Assembly (NCBI RefSeq): GCF_000003815.2
Contig: NC_049991.1
Coordinates: forward strand, 21,258,889-21,322,888
DNA length: 64,000 nt
Direction: 5' to 3'
From: Branchiostoma floridae
Lineage: Eukaryota; Chordata; Leptocardii; Amphioxiformes; Branchiostomatidae
This document shows, one piece after another, positions 43,701 through 51,749 of the stretch (positions are counted from its first letter, which is position 1; every line of letters begins with the position of its first letter). The translations under genes were made by a program, and so were the position numbers. Below the pieces are notes generated by a model, which was given only the letters and a program-made list of their open reading frames with translations, was not told where the DNA came from and did no database searches.

Positions 43701-46700
43701 AGGTCTTTCCGTGCAGAGGAGACAGATGCCAGGAGCTAAATGAGCCCCAAGTGACAAGTCCCGTAAAACCCCATGGAGACCCTTTTTTAACTTAAAGAGA
43801 CGTCTATTCGGTCCATCTTCTTCAGTACGGAACCAGGAGCTAGATGAGCTCTCTAGTACGTCTCTAAGTCTCCCATACGTTTTTCGAAGAGGTCAATTCG
43901 GTCCATCTCAGTCCGTACGGAGGTCGATCCTCAAGCCGTTTTGATGAGCCAAATGTCAGAAACTTAACAAGCTTCTAAGTCTCTATTCCAGATGCAGACC
44001 CTTTCTTGAACATTCGGAGAGGTCAATTCGGTCCATCTTGTTCCGTACGGAGCCGAATGTCGGGAGGTTAATGAGCAGCTCCATCAGATACTAGTAACAG
44101 GTAGGTTCGGTTTGCGGACTCCCATCCATCATCCAGCAGTCTCTGTGGACGCTTCAACCTGCAGCAAGCAGATTCCTCTCTCCGTGCAGTTACAGCATGG
44201 TTAAGACTCTCTAATAAAGGCGTAGCCTGGGAACCACCTGAAAGTAGTTCGCTCCGGCGTTCATTATACACTATATACAGTAGCTTCTCTGCTGTTCCGT
44301 CTGGGATCCTTGACCATCTTAACGTTTGGAATCGCCCAAATTTCGGACGAAGGTCCTGATTAATCCCTAAACATAAGCGATTTGAGGAATAGGTTCAAGC
44401 GCCAACAGGCGTTCTAACACACGAAACGCTTGCAAACACCTCACTCTGTGCCCTTACAGCATGGTTTAGACGTGGATTACATCTAGATTAGATCCGATCC
44501 TGTAAATGTGATGCAGATGTGGAAGATGCAGAAGCCATGATCTGATGGGATTGAAAAGATGATGGAAAATATAGTCAACAGGTGACTCCTCTGTTTGGCA
44601 GGAAAACTGTTCGTCCGTAAAATTGATTCCCACCAAAACTGTTATAAAAGTAATGTGCGACTTAATTCTTTTAGTGATACAATGGCGTGGATCTTCTTAA
44701 AAAGAATATGAAGAAATAAAGACTCCCCTTCAAAGGGTCACATACCCGGCAAGTCGAGTGCACATCACGTACACATGGATGTTCTGAAGTTAACCGGACT
44801 GGACGGAAGTCGCACCCATGGCTCTGTCCTCTGTACCAGCCTATTACACACACTGCAGTAATTGTAGGCTACAGAGGACGAGACAGGCGCACCAATAACC
44901 CCAGATAAACCCATATCTGCTCTTACCCAGATCTGTGCCTTCCAATTTCTTCTGCCTTACATGGAATCAAATTAGGGTAATGATACGTGTTCGAATGGGA
45001 AACGTTTTAGCGGTAATACACTGTTATTACATTACATTTACAGCGACGAGAACAAAAGATCCTGACCCGCTCGCGTATCATCATCCCCAAATTTAGTACA
45101 GCATTGGATCAAACACGTGAATCTTTATAACCCAGAAGTCAGGAATTTCATGGCTATTGAAAGTTTATCCACACGGCAGCTGTATTTCTCCAGTACTGTA
45201 TGAAAGAGCGTACATCAAAGACCGTGCTGATATAACACGTACCCGGCCCACGGCGACAGGAGGTCCCATGGGAGCTTACATCGCCTATATCACCCCTTTA
45301 TCATAACCATCTTCCCGTCGGGAAGCTTAACAAGATTATGGAGTACGGAGAGTTGCGAGGCGACGTGTCTCAAAGGTTGTTTACCAGGACCGGAGTGACA
45401 GATAGCTCCTACAGAACATCGGCTCCGTCAAATAAAAAGGAGACGCAGTTCCAGACTCGGGGGATGAGTGAGAAGGTGTACGCCAAAGCGGGGTGTAATC
45501 TTACCGCATCGCAGAACCAGGTGGTAATTGATAGAGTGTCACAGGCATTCGAGAAAGAGAGGTCTTACCGTGATACCGAGGGGAGTTCTAATGGAAAGAT
45601 ACGATCTGACTGGAGTTTTGGCGAGCATGTAAGGTCATGACTTAACAGCTTGGATGGTTTACTTTTGCAACATTGACGCGGTTAGCGACTTCTCTTCTCT
45701 GTCAATCTATGGTGTGAAACACAGTAGGGAGATAAAGCGTCTTAAGGTCTGATGTTCACGCTATTGCTTCGTATTCATTCAGCCATTCATTCATCCCAGA
45801 TTTTCAGCGACGAGGGCCTTTTCAAAAGTTTGTCAATCTACGGTTTGAGACACAGTAGGAAAGTAAAGGGTCTAAGCTCTAATATTCACTCTACTGCTTG
45901 GCATTCAATCAGACATTCATTTATTCCGGATTTTAAGTGACGAGGTTCTTTTCAGACGTACTCTCACATGGAGATGGATCACTAGAGTTTGCCGATGCCT
46001 TTGCACAAAGCCACAGGCGATCTTAATTCCGATTCACAGAATCAAAAGAATCTACCGGAAAATTCTGAATCTACACTGCTGCTTGATTTTCATTCAGCTT
46101 TTCATACATCTGTTCATTACTGTAACGGATATCGGTCGTCAAAGTTCTTCTATAGCATCCTGCTCCTAGGTCTAATATTGTACGCAGATGAATAACTACA
46201 GGTTGCTGGCACCCTATGAAGCGCCAATTCTATTTGGGAAATTCGTTTTTAAAAGTATCACACGTAGCCAAGCAAAGGGATGTCGTTGTCGAAGAAGGTG
46301 AAGGAAAAGTGATTCTGTTCGCATTAATTCTCAACTGATTAGGCTACTAGCAAGTTTAACAACGATAACAAGGTTAAATCTTACAGTGCTATGATTCAAC
46401 TCCTCTTGAAGGTATTAAAAGCACCGTCATATCATAACAGTGATATTCATATGATATGAAATGAAAACCATGCAGATGGATTCTCGAGCTGAAGAGAAAC
46501 GGCTGAAAGAAAGTCGTAACCTACACTCATCTTTGAAACCTTTGAATGATATAATTTGGAGAGCATTGAAATAGCACAACAGATCTATTTTCCAATTTTT
46601 TTCTAATGTCTGGGGCATTGAAATATCATTAAAGATCTTAGAAGTCATTGAGGTGTAATCAAATATCTTTGGAATCATTGTGATATAATCAAGATTTTAG

Positions 46701-49700
46701 AAATTATCATGATATAATCAAAGATCTTGAACACCGCTGAGATATAATCAAAGATCTTTGAAATCATTAAGATATGATTAAAGATATTGAACATCCTTCA
46801 TATTTTATTTAATATCCTGAAAATCTCGGACATCATAAACACCACCAGATGACCTTGAGAGATCATTGAAATATCATTTGGCAATATTTTAGATTTATAA
46901 GTACTCACCGGGATGCTTCTGAGAGCTTGAGATGCTCGAAGATCTCTCAACATTTATTATTTGTTTCATTATCATTATCACTATATTTTGATTAACTTAT
47001 CTATTTGTCATTCATCTATTCTTTGTATTATTGTTATACAGTCATGCCTTCAAATACAAGAGTTACCAACCTAGGATTGATGTGTTAAAAAATTGTGTTA
47101 AAAACATTCCCAGAACTATCGTAGAGTGGAATCTGTTATCACCAAGCACAGTAGGGGCATCTTCTCTGGGTAGTTTTAAAGAACGCTTGCAGATAGATGT
47201 GCAAAAGTTAGGTGTGACGGGTCGTTCGGTGTAATATAACCGCATGCCTGCGAAGCTGGTGTGTTACGCCGAAGGGCGGTTATACCGGCTATAAAGATAC
47301 AGACACAGACACGTTCTAAGTTATTGTTACTTATTGAACCCTGACACATCTCCCAACTCGATCTCCACGAAAAGCGGCCCTGACAGCCGAATTGAGCACT
47401 TTTAGAGTCTAATTGAACAAAGTCATCACCTCAATGGAATCCCAACTAGCAGAAAGACCATAAATGTAGCCACTACTTTTTTTTACAGTAAGTTCTTTAT
47501 GGGGATTGCAGAAAGCTCAGTATTTGTATGACTTGCAACATTTGTAAATTGGATGTAATTCAGTGCAGAAAGAACTCTGACACTGCGATTTCCCAATAGA
47601 TACCATCGATCGATCTAACTAGTATTATGGCACAAACAGCACTCAAAGATTTCATAGCGAAGCAACCGCCACGGGACCCCGGCCGGGATATTCCTGGACA
47701 CGTGTTGACAGGGAATTAGCAAGGAAAAACGCGCGCGCACGGCCGGGGGATTGGGCTGAAATTACGCGCGCCTCCGAAGGACACTCCTGAGTAGATACTG
47801 AAGGATAAACACCTGCGTGTGCGTCTGTCTGCTTAATTGCATCGGATTACACTGGGATGAACAGCTTAATAGGCTTTTGGATAAACTCAACGTGACATCA
47901 CATGACGTAATGATGTCCTTGGTTTGAATCACCTGACATACCCCGACGTTGTGCCCTTGAAAATCGCACTTAATGAATTTACTTAGTACTAAAGTGTAGG
48001 TCAGTAACAAGCTTTTCTGCAAAGGTATTAACTTATCCGAGTGTTTTTGTCTGCAGGTTTTCGGTGATATTGGCTGCAGGCAGATTGTGTTTATGTCTGC
48101 AGGTTTTCGGTGACGTTGGCTGCAGACTAATTGTCAGTGTTTTTGTCTGCAGGTTTTCGGTGACGTTGGCTGCAGACTAATTGTCAGCGTTTATGTCTGC
48201 AGGTGTTTGGCGATATCGGCTGCCGGTTGATTGTGGGTCTGGACACGCTGACCATGCTGGCCAGCATCTTCACCCTGACGGCCATGAGCGCGGACAGGTT
48301 CTACGCCGTGATGTACCCCACACAGGCGATCTCTGAGGGGATCCAGATCACCAGCAAATCCCGCTGGATCACGTGCGCAGTCTGGATCGCGGCCCTGCTC
48401 ATCACCGTGCCCTGGACCGTCTGCATGAGTCTGCACCAGTCTGAACAGGGCGGTGAGCTGGTGGAGGTGTGCCTGCTCAGCTGGCCCAGCGAGGTAGGTC
48501 AGAGGGACGTTCAAGGTTCATGCTATAGGGTCAGAGGTTTATAGGGTTCATGGATCAGAGGTCACCATTAGTGAAGGAGCGGTGGAACGGGAAGGCGAGC
48601 TGATGGAGGCGTGTCTGCTCCGCTGTTCCAGTGCGGTAGGTCAAGAGTAGACTTAAGGTTTATGACATAAGGTCAAAGTCCAGCGGTGGGGTTCATGAGT
48701 CGGAGGTCAGGCGTCAGCATGAGTGAGTAGTCTCTACAGTTTGAGCATACCCATGATACAGACGGTAACTTGCAGCACTCACAGAGACTAGTCTCTACCA
48801 GACTCCAGATCGCTGGAAAAATCGTAGAAATGGAACAAATAGAGGAGTAAGCCGGCCAGAGGAATATAACCGGCCAGGGAACAGGGATCTACGGATCGCG
48901 AGCTGTTCCCTGGCCGGTTATATTCCTCTCTGTTTGTTCCATTTCTACGATTTTCCAGCGATCCGGAGTCTGATAGAGACTAATGAGTGAGGGAGTGGCT
49001 GCACGGACTGCGAGGCGAGGCGGTGTAGGTACCGCCTTTGTTTAAGCTTCCTTTGTCTTGTTTCCAGACTGAACGTCATGTTTTACCCAATATCTGTTGA
49101 TGCAGGTGGGAAAGCTCGTGTACATCACGCTGGTGTTCGTGCTGGGCTTCCCTCTGCCGTTCATCATCATCTCGGCGCTGTACGGCACCATGGTGTACCA
49201 GCTGTGGGCCACCATGCAGCCCGTCACGCTGGAGGAGCAGGACAGGACCGCGCACCAGCGCCGCTCCACCGTCAGGAGCTTCGTCAGCGTCGCAGAGGTA
49301 GCAGCAACTTTTCTTCATCATACATATTATCAAACAGCTTCTGCTAGTATCCATGTAGACCCTACGGTGCCTTGGGGATAGTTTTAAAGCTGACCAATGA
49401 GTATAGCCGGCACCGAGTGCCCGTTTGCCGTACTCCTTGGCCAGCTTTGATACTATCTCTAAGGAACTTCTCTTCATCTTGAATCAAAAGCCTCATCTCT
49501 CTCGCAGATGTTGGCTGTGTCCTCGTCTGCTTTTGTACAATTCCTGTGTTGTTGCCAGCAAAAAGCACTCAGTCTGCAGCAGCGACGTGCTTGCGAAGCC
49601 GATGCGTTAAGCAAAAGCGGTTATACCGTTTATATAAAAAAATTTAGATACAGATACTGATAACTGTCAGCATAACACAATCATCAACATGTAACTAACT

Positions 49701-51365
49701 GAATGAACGAATAGAAACTGAGAGAGGTCCATGGAAGGATGAAAAATTAAGACTAAAGCAGAACGATGAGCTGTCGTAGATACATTTCAAGATATTGCAT
49801 CGCATATTCTCAACACATTATTGTAGACATAAGGAGATTCTGCCCAAAGCGTCCAGTACACTTCTACTGTCAGTCATCTGGTTCCAGTACACAAGGTATA
49901 CAAAAGGTTTTATCAATTTAATAACTCCAACGTGCACAATACGCTTTCCCGCAGGTGTCCCAGAGGGTGGCGGAGACCAGTTACATCCGGTCGCAGCACA
50001 CCGTCACCGTCAAGTACTCGGTGAGCGAGTCGGTGGCGAGCCGCCAGCTGTCCAAGCAGAGCGTGGTGTCTCGGCACGCCTCGGGAGGGGAGGGGGTGGC
50101 GCGGCGTCTGCAGCCGAGGAGGCGGAGGAGGCAGCACGTCTCCCGCTCCGTGTTGATCATCGTGGCCGTCTTCTTCGTCTGCTGGCTGCCGTACGGAATC
50201 CTACAGGTTAGGGTTCAGGTTCGGGGTGAGGGTTAGGGTTATGGATTAGGGGACGGGGTGGCGCGGCGTCTGCAGCCGCGGAGACGGAGGAGGCAGCACG
50301 TGTTCCGCTCCGTGCTGATCATCGTGGCCGTCTTCTTCGTCTGCTGGCTGCCGTACGGAATCCTACAGGTTAGGGTTCGGGGTTAGGGTTCGGGGTTAGG
50401 GTTCGGGGTTAGGGTTCGGGGTTAGGGTTCGGGGTTAGGGTTCGGGGTTAGGGTTCGGGGTTAGGGTTCGGGATTAGGGTTCGGGGTTAGGGTTCGGGGT
50501 TAGGGTTCGGGGTTAGGGTTCGGCGTTAGGGTTCGGCGTTAGGGTTCGGCGTTAGGGTTCGGCGTCTGGGTCCGAGGTTTAGTGTTCGGCGTTATCTTTG
50601 GGGTCATTTTTGGGTTCAGGGTTAGTTAGGATTTGGGATGGTAAATTGCGGTCTTTGTTCAGGGTTAGTTAGGATTTGGGATGGTAAATTGCGGTCCTAC
50701 CAGACACAAAATTGAAGACAATTTACTTTGAGTACGAGTCCTTAATTCTACATGAAAAGGATAATTGCAAGACACACTTCCTATATCCCGAGCAGGTGTG
50801 TTGACGTCCCTTCCTCTACCTCCGCAGGTGTTGTACTACCACCACGTGTTCCGCCCCACCGCCGCCATGTACTACGTCCACCTGACGTTCGTGGGCCTGT
50901 CCTACCTGAACTCCTGCGCAAACCCGCTGCTCTACGTCATGCTGAGCGAGAGATTCCGCAGGGAGATGTTGCAGTCCTGCGCAAAGATGTGCTCCTGTAT
51001 CAGGTGGGGACTTGTTTATTTGTTTATTTGTTTGTTTGTGAGTTGGTACGAGCGCTTCCGCTGGCAGATGCTGCAGTCGTGAGCTGCACACGACAAACCG
51101 TTTTTGTTTTTTGTTTTTCCAATGAATCCAACTCAAAGTTCAGAGCTCTACATTGTTGAGTCTATTTTCCAGGAGACTCTCTAAGCCGCAGCCGCGGCAC
51201 AGCACGGAGACGAAGGGCGAACAGCAGCGGCAGCAACAACAACAACAACAACAGCTGCCGTCCACTCCTGTGGAGATGAACAACTTCAAACGTGTTCCCG
51301 CCACCTCCATAGAGATGAGCAACCTCAGACATGTCCAGAACAAGATCAGGAACGATCTCTTATAA
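38022..51365 (+). CDS. UTS2R: Class A peptide GPCR, urotensin II receptor-like, six coding exons
   Basis: Exons are 38022-38315, 48203-48493, 49106-49297, 49955-50206, 50828-51003 and 51173-51365 (465 residues). Class A landmarks: GN51 in TM1, LATAD78 in TM2, C105 paired with C188, D112 (position 3.32), DRF 129-131 in place of DRY, W159 in TM4, P213 in TM5, CWLP 335-338 in TM6 and NPLLY 375-379 in TM7. Two N-glycosylation sites (N6, N12) lie in the short N-terminus. The stretch FGDIGCR, then LDTLTMLASIFTLTAMS, matches the urotensin II receptor signature FGDxGCR...LDxLTMxASIFTLTxMS more closely than somatostatin or MCH receptors. The third loop is long and Arg-rich. The tail has CSC (possible palmitoylation) and a Gln run. 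The ligand is unproven. Vertebrate UTS2R is, to my knowledge, intronless, so five introns are notable. The first four are phase 0 and the last phase 2. Confidence 0.8.
38416..38755 (-). pseudogene. CR1-like reverse transcriptase C-terminal fragment
   Basis: The minus-strand frame reads SKCRVAYNNCFRIIMNLPRR then CSASTMFVYH, which corresponds to the conserved end of CR1/Jockey-type RT proteins (KLRVAYNNAFR...LPRRCSAS-MF). It is a fragment of an inactive LINE inserted antisense in GPCR intron 1. Confidence 0.75.
38760..39125. other. GPCR intron 1, nothing specific
   Basis: No exon recognised before the SINE composite. Confidence 0.35.
39127..39375 (-). mobile_element. Composite SINE, minus strand
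   Basis: Joins the type 1 body (AAACACGGGACCTCCATTTA) and the tRNA-derived part (AGGTACTCATATTCACCTGA, AAGGGCCCAAGG, GATTCGTACCCAAGACTTTT). It shows that the two SINE-like fragments of this window are halves of one family. Confidence 0.55.
39820..40068. mobile_element. Family B MITE, copy B9
   Basis: GCCCCTCGCCACTAGGACGG at the left, GCGCCGTCCTAGTGGACAGG at the right, flanked by TTA on both sides. It is the first copy inside the tandem segment. Confidence 0.85.
40239..40440. mobile_element. Family B MITE, right-truncated copy B10
   Basis: The left end CCCCTTTCCACTAGACGGCG and the core are intact. The sequence stops at ATTTAGGTCGCAG, where the next duplicated flank begins in mid-unit. Confidence 0.85.
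40722..40795. repeat. (TG)n and poly-G microsatellite
   Basis: TG repeats with CG interruptions followed by GGGGGGGG. Confidence 0.95.
40800..43075. other. GPCR intron 1, low-complexity and unassigned sequence
   Basis: A two-unit repeat of about 65 bp at 41700-41825 (ACGTGCAGCTTGATNGATCT, ACATACATGCATA). A TCGATATCGATA stretch near 42150 and an AAACAAAC run at 42955-42980. No exon found. Confidence 0.45.
43080..43350 (-). mobile_element. tRNA-derived SINE, minus strand
   Basis: On the minus strand the head reads TAGTCCAGTGGTTAGCGGCC (A box) and later GAGTTCGATTCCGGC (B box), spaced as in a tRNA. A body with CATTGTGCTTGTAGAAA follows. The body recurs at 56700-56800. Confidence 0.7.
43680..44075. 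repeat. Degenerate tandem repeat of about 110 bp
   Basis: Four units marked by AGGTCAATTCGGTCCATCT and TCCGTACGGAG at about 43687, 43805, 43900 and 44020, with GAGCTAAATGAGC-like spacers. Confidence 0.75.
44080..45230. other. GPCR intron 1, nothing specific
   Basis: No exon or shared repeat recognised. Confidence 0.4.
45236..45628 (+). CDS. Candidate coding exon of an unrecognised gene nested in GPCR intron 1
   Basis: An open frame of 131 codons from after a TAA at 45233 to a possible donor, GCGAGCAT|GTAAGG, at 45629. Codon choice is even and coding-like, and the product is hydrophilic, with VPWELTSPISPLY near the start and IDRVSQAFEKERSYRDTEGS near the end. The first in-frame ATG is at 45338, so either that is the start or this is an internal exon with a weak acceptor near 45257 (ACGGCGACAG). 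No domain is recognised. No partner exon was found. Confidence 0.4.
45690..46150. repeat. Degenerate tandem repeat of about 135 bp
   Basis: Two clear units (GAAACACAGTAGGGAGATAA / GAGACACAGTAGGAAAGTAA, then ATTCATTCAGCCATTCATTC / CATTCAATCAGACATTCATT) and a weaker third. It starts just after the candidate nested exon. Confidence 0.65.
46600..46880. repeat. AT-rich tandem repeat of about 33 bp
   Basis: Units of the form ATGATATAATCAAAGATCTT plus GAACATC or GAAATCATT, seven or more with divergence. Confidence 0.75.
47030..47315 (+). pseudogene. LINE 3' end fragment, copy 2
   Basis: Encodes HAFKYKSYQPRID, then RTIVEWNLLSPSTV and FKERLQIDVQKLGV, nearly the same as the end of the fragment at 57300-57800. 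The 3' UTR TTACGCCGAAGGGCGGTTAT and a GATACAGACACAGA tail follow. It is 5'-truncated, as is usual for LINE insertions. Confidence 0.8.
47320..48045. other. GPCR intron 1, nothing specific
   Basis: No exon or shared repeat recognised before the exon 2 acceptor array. Confidence 0.4.
48045..48202 (+). repeat. Tandem array of the GPCR exon 2 acceptor edge
   Basis: Three copies of TTTNTGTCTGCAG followed by about 36 nt of exon 2 lie immediately before the real exon. Exon-like starts are at 48057, 48103 and 48153, spaced 46, 50 and 50 bp. Copies two and three translate as VFGDVGCRLIVS against VFGDIGCRLIVG in the exon. The nucleotide differences are nearly all at third positions. Confidence 0.9.
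48203..48493 (+). CDS. UTS2R: GPCR exon 2: TM3, TM4, second extracellular loop
   Basis: Encodes residues 99-195. The acceptor is TTTATGTCTGCAG, the last of four tandem look-alikes, and the donor is CAGCGAG|GTAGGT, phase 0. It contains the C105 and C188 pair, D112 and DRF. Using any upstream acceptor shifts the frame; for the nearest one a stop follows soon after. Confidence 0.9.
48594..48635 (+). pseudogene. Copy of the GPCR exon 2 donor edge
   Basis: Repeats the last 42-45 nt of exon 2 and the donor GTAGGTCA, 142 bp downstream. It reads GELMEACLLRCSSA against GELVEVCLLSWPSE. About 45 nt of following intron sequence is duplicated too. No acceptor precedes it. Confidence 0.8.
48789..48982. 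mobile_element. Foldback MITE in GPCR intron 2
   Basis: Arms of about 80-90 bp: TAGTCTCTACCAGACTCCAG to AATATAACCGGCCAGGGAAC, and the complement CTGTTCCCTGGCCGGTTATA to GAGTCTGATAGAGACTA. The loop is under 15 bp. Almost perfect pairing suggests recent origin. Confidence 0.9.
49106..49297 (+). CDS. UTS2R: GPCR exon 3: TM5 and start of loop 3
   Basis: Encodes residues 196-259. The acceptor is TCTGTTGATGCAG and the donor is GTCGCAGAG|GTAGCA, phase 0. TM5 contains GFPLPFIIISALYG. Confidence 0.85.
49300..49953. other. GPCR intron 3 with LINE tail and foldback fragment
   Basis: A family J fragment (ACTCCTTGGCCAGCTTTGAT) near 49433. A degraded LINE 3' end (AAGCGGTTATACCGTTTATA, GATACAGATACTGATA) at about 49560-49665. 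Confidence 0.5.
49955..50206 (+). CDS. UTS2R: GPCR exon 4: loop 3 and TM6
   Basis: Encodes residues 260-343. The acceptor is CGCTTTCCCGCAG and the donor is ATCCTACAG|GTTAGG, phase 0. It contains the RRLQPRRRRR basic stretch and FFVCWLPYG (TM6 toggle region). Confidence 0.85.
50207..50255. repeat. Short TTAGGGTT-rich stretch at the exon 4 donor
   Basis: Intron 4 begins GTTAGGGTTCAGGTTCGGGG, so the same repeat unit starts exactly at the donor both here and after the exon copy at 50369. Confidence 0.8.
50255..50368 (+). pseudogene. Copy of the GPCR exon 4 donor edge
   Basis: About 114 nt of exon 4, including all of TM6 and the donor, is repeated 162 bp downstream. Differences are AGG AGG to CGG AGA and TTG to CTG (silent), GTC to GTG (silent) and TCC to TTC (Ser to Phe). 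The frame is fully open. No convincing acceptor lies before it, and read-through from exon 4 hits TAG after ten codons. Confidence 0.9.
50369..50580. repeat. 13 bp telomere-like minisatellite
   Basis: About fifteen units of GGTTAGGGTTCGG, the last ones drifting to GGCGTTAGGGTTC. It begins exactly at the donor of the exon 4 copy. Each unit includes TTAGGG, and the G-rich strand could form quadruplexes. Confidence 0.95.
50828..51003 (+). CDS. UTS2R: GPCR exon 5: TM7 and helix 8
   Basis: Encodes residues 344-401 and two bases of codon 402. The acceptor is CCTCTACCTCCGCAG and the donor is TGTATCAG|GTGGGG, phase 2. It contains NSCANPLLY and SERFRREML. Confidence 0.85.
51050..51082 (+). pseudogene. 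Copy of part of the GPCR exon 5 end
   Basis: Reads ERFRWQMLQS then a stop, against ERFRREMLQSC in the exon. Several codons differ silently (AGA to CGC, TTG to CTG, TCC to TCG). It follows a TTTGTTTATTTG simple-sequence tract 47 nt after the donor. Confidence 0.75.
51173..51365 (+). CDS. UTS2R: GPCR exon 6: cytoplasmic tail
   Basis: Encodes residues 402-465 and the TAA at 51363. The acceptor is GTCTATTTTCCAG. A CAG/CAA tract gives a Gln run (QQRQQQQQQQQ). The last residues are HVQNKIRNDLL. The tail is rich in Ser/Thr, as usual for receptor phosphorylation. Confidence 0.8.
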
Positions 51366-51639
51366 CTCTCTGCGATCAAAGACAAGCAGTTCTGGAGGAC
51401 TTACTTCGTCTGCTCCACCTCACATGAGGATGAATGATGATGATGATAAAACAAAATAGAACGTATTTTCAAAGTCGTTTGGAGGTAAACAACCGTTGAA
51501 AAAGATCGGATCTTGGTGTCAATTGTGCAGATTTTGGCACGCAGGCACACCAAGTCCGTGTTTATTTCTGGCGTACTTTTTGACAGATTAGCCAAAAAAA
51601 GAGGCTTGGTGGGCGTCACTCCACTGCCATAGTTGATAT

Positions 51640-51745
51640 ATCGTGTAAAGTGCCTTTTCCAAGGGCACAAGGTCGGGGCAAGGCGAGTATCGACCCAGGA
51701 CGTATTGATTCCGAGTCGAACGCTCAAGCCGTTGCGCTACACAAA
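51640..51745 (-). mobile_element. tRNA-derived SINE, minus strand
   Basis: GTAAAGTGCCTTTTCCAAGG, GCACAAGGTCGGGGC, and the tRNA-like end CGAACGCTCAAGCCGTTGCG. Same family as 19820-19990. Confidence 0.6.
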
Positions 51746-51749
51746 CCTC

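Noticed and set aside
48191-48514. 107-codon minus-strand frame over GPCR exon 2
   Set aside because: It is an antisense shadow of the GC-rich coding exon.
50369-50580. Interstitial telomere sequence or chromosome end
   Set aside because: The unit is 13 bp, not the 6 bp TTAGGG repeat, and it begins at a splice donor inside a gene, so a donor-seeded minisatellite fits better.
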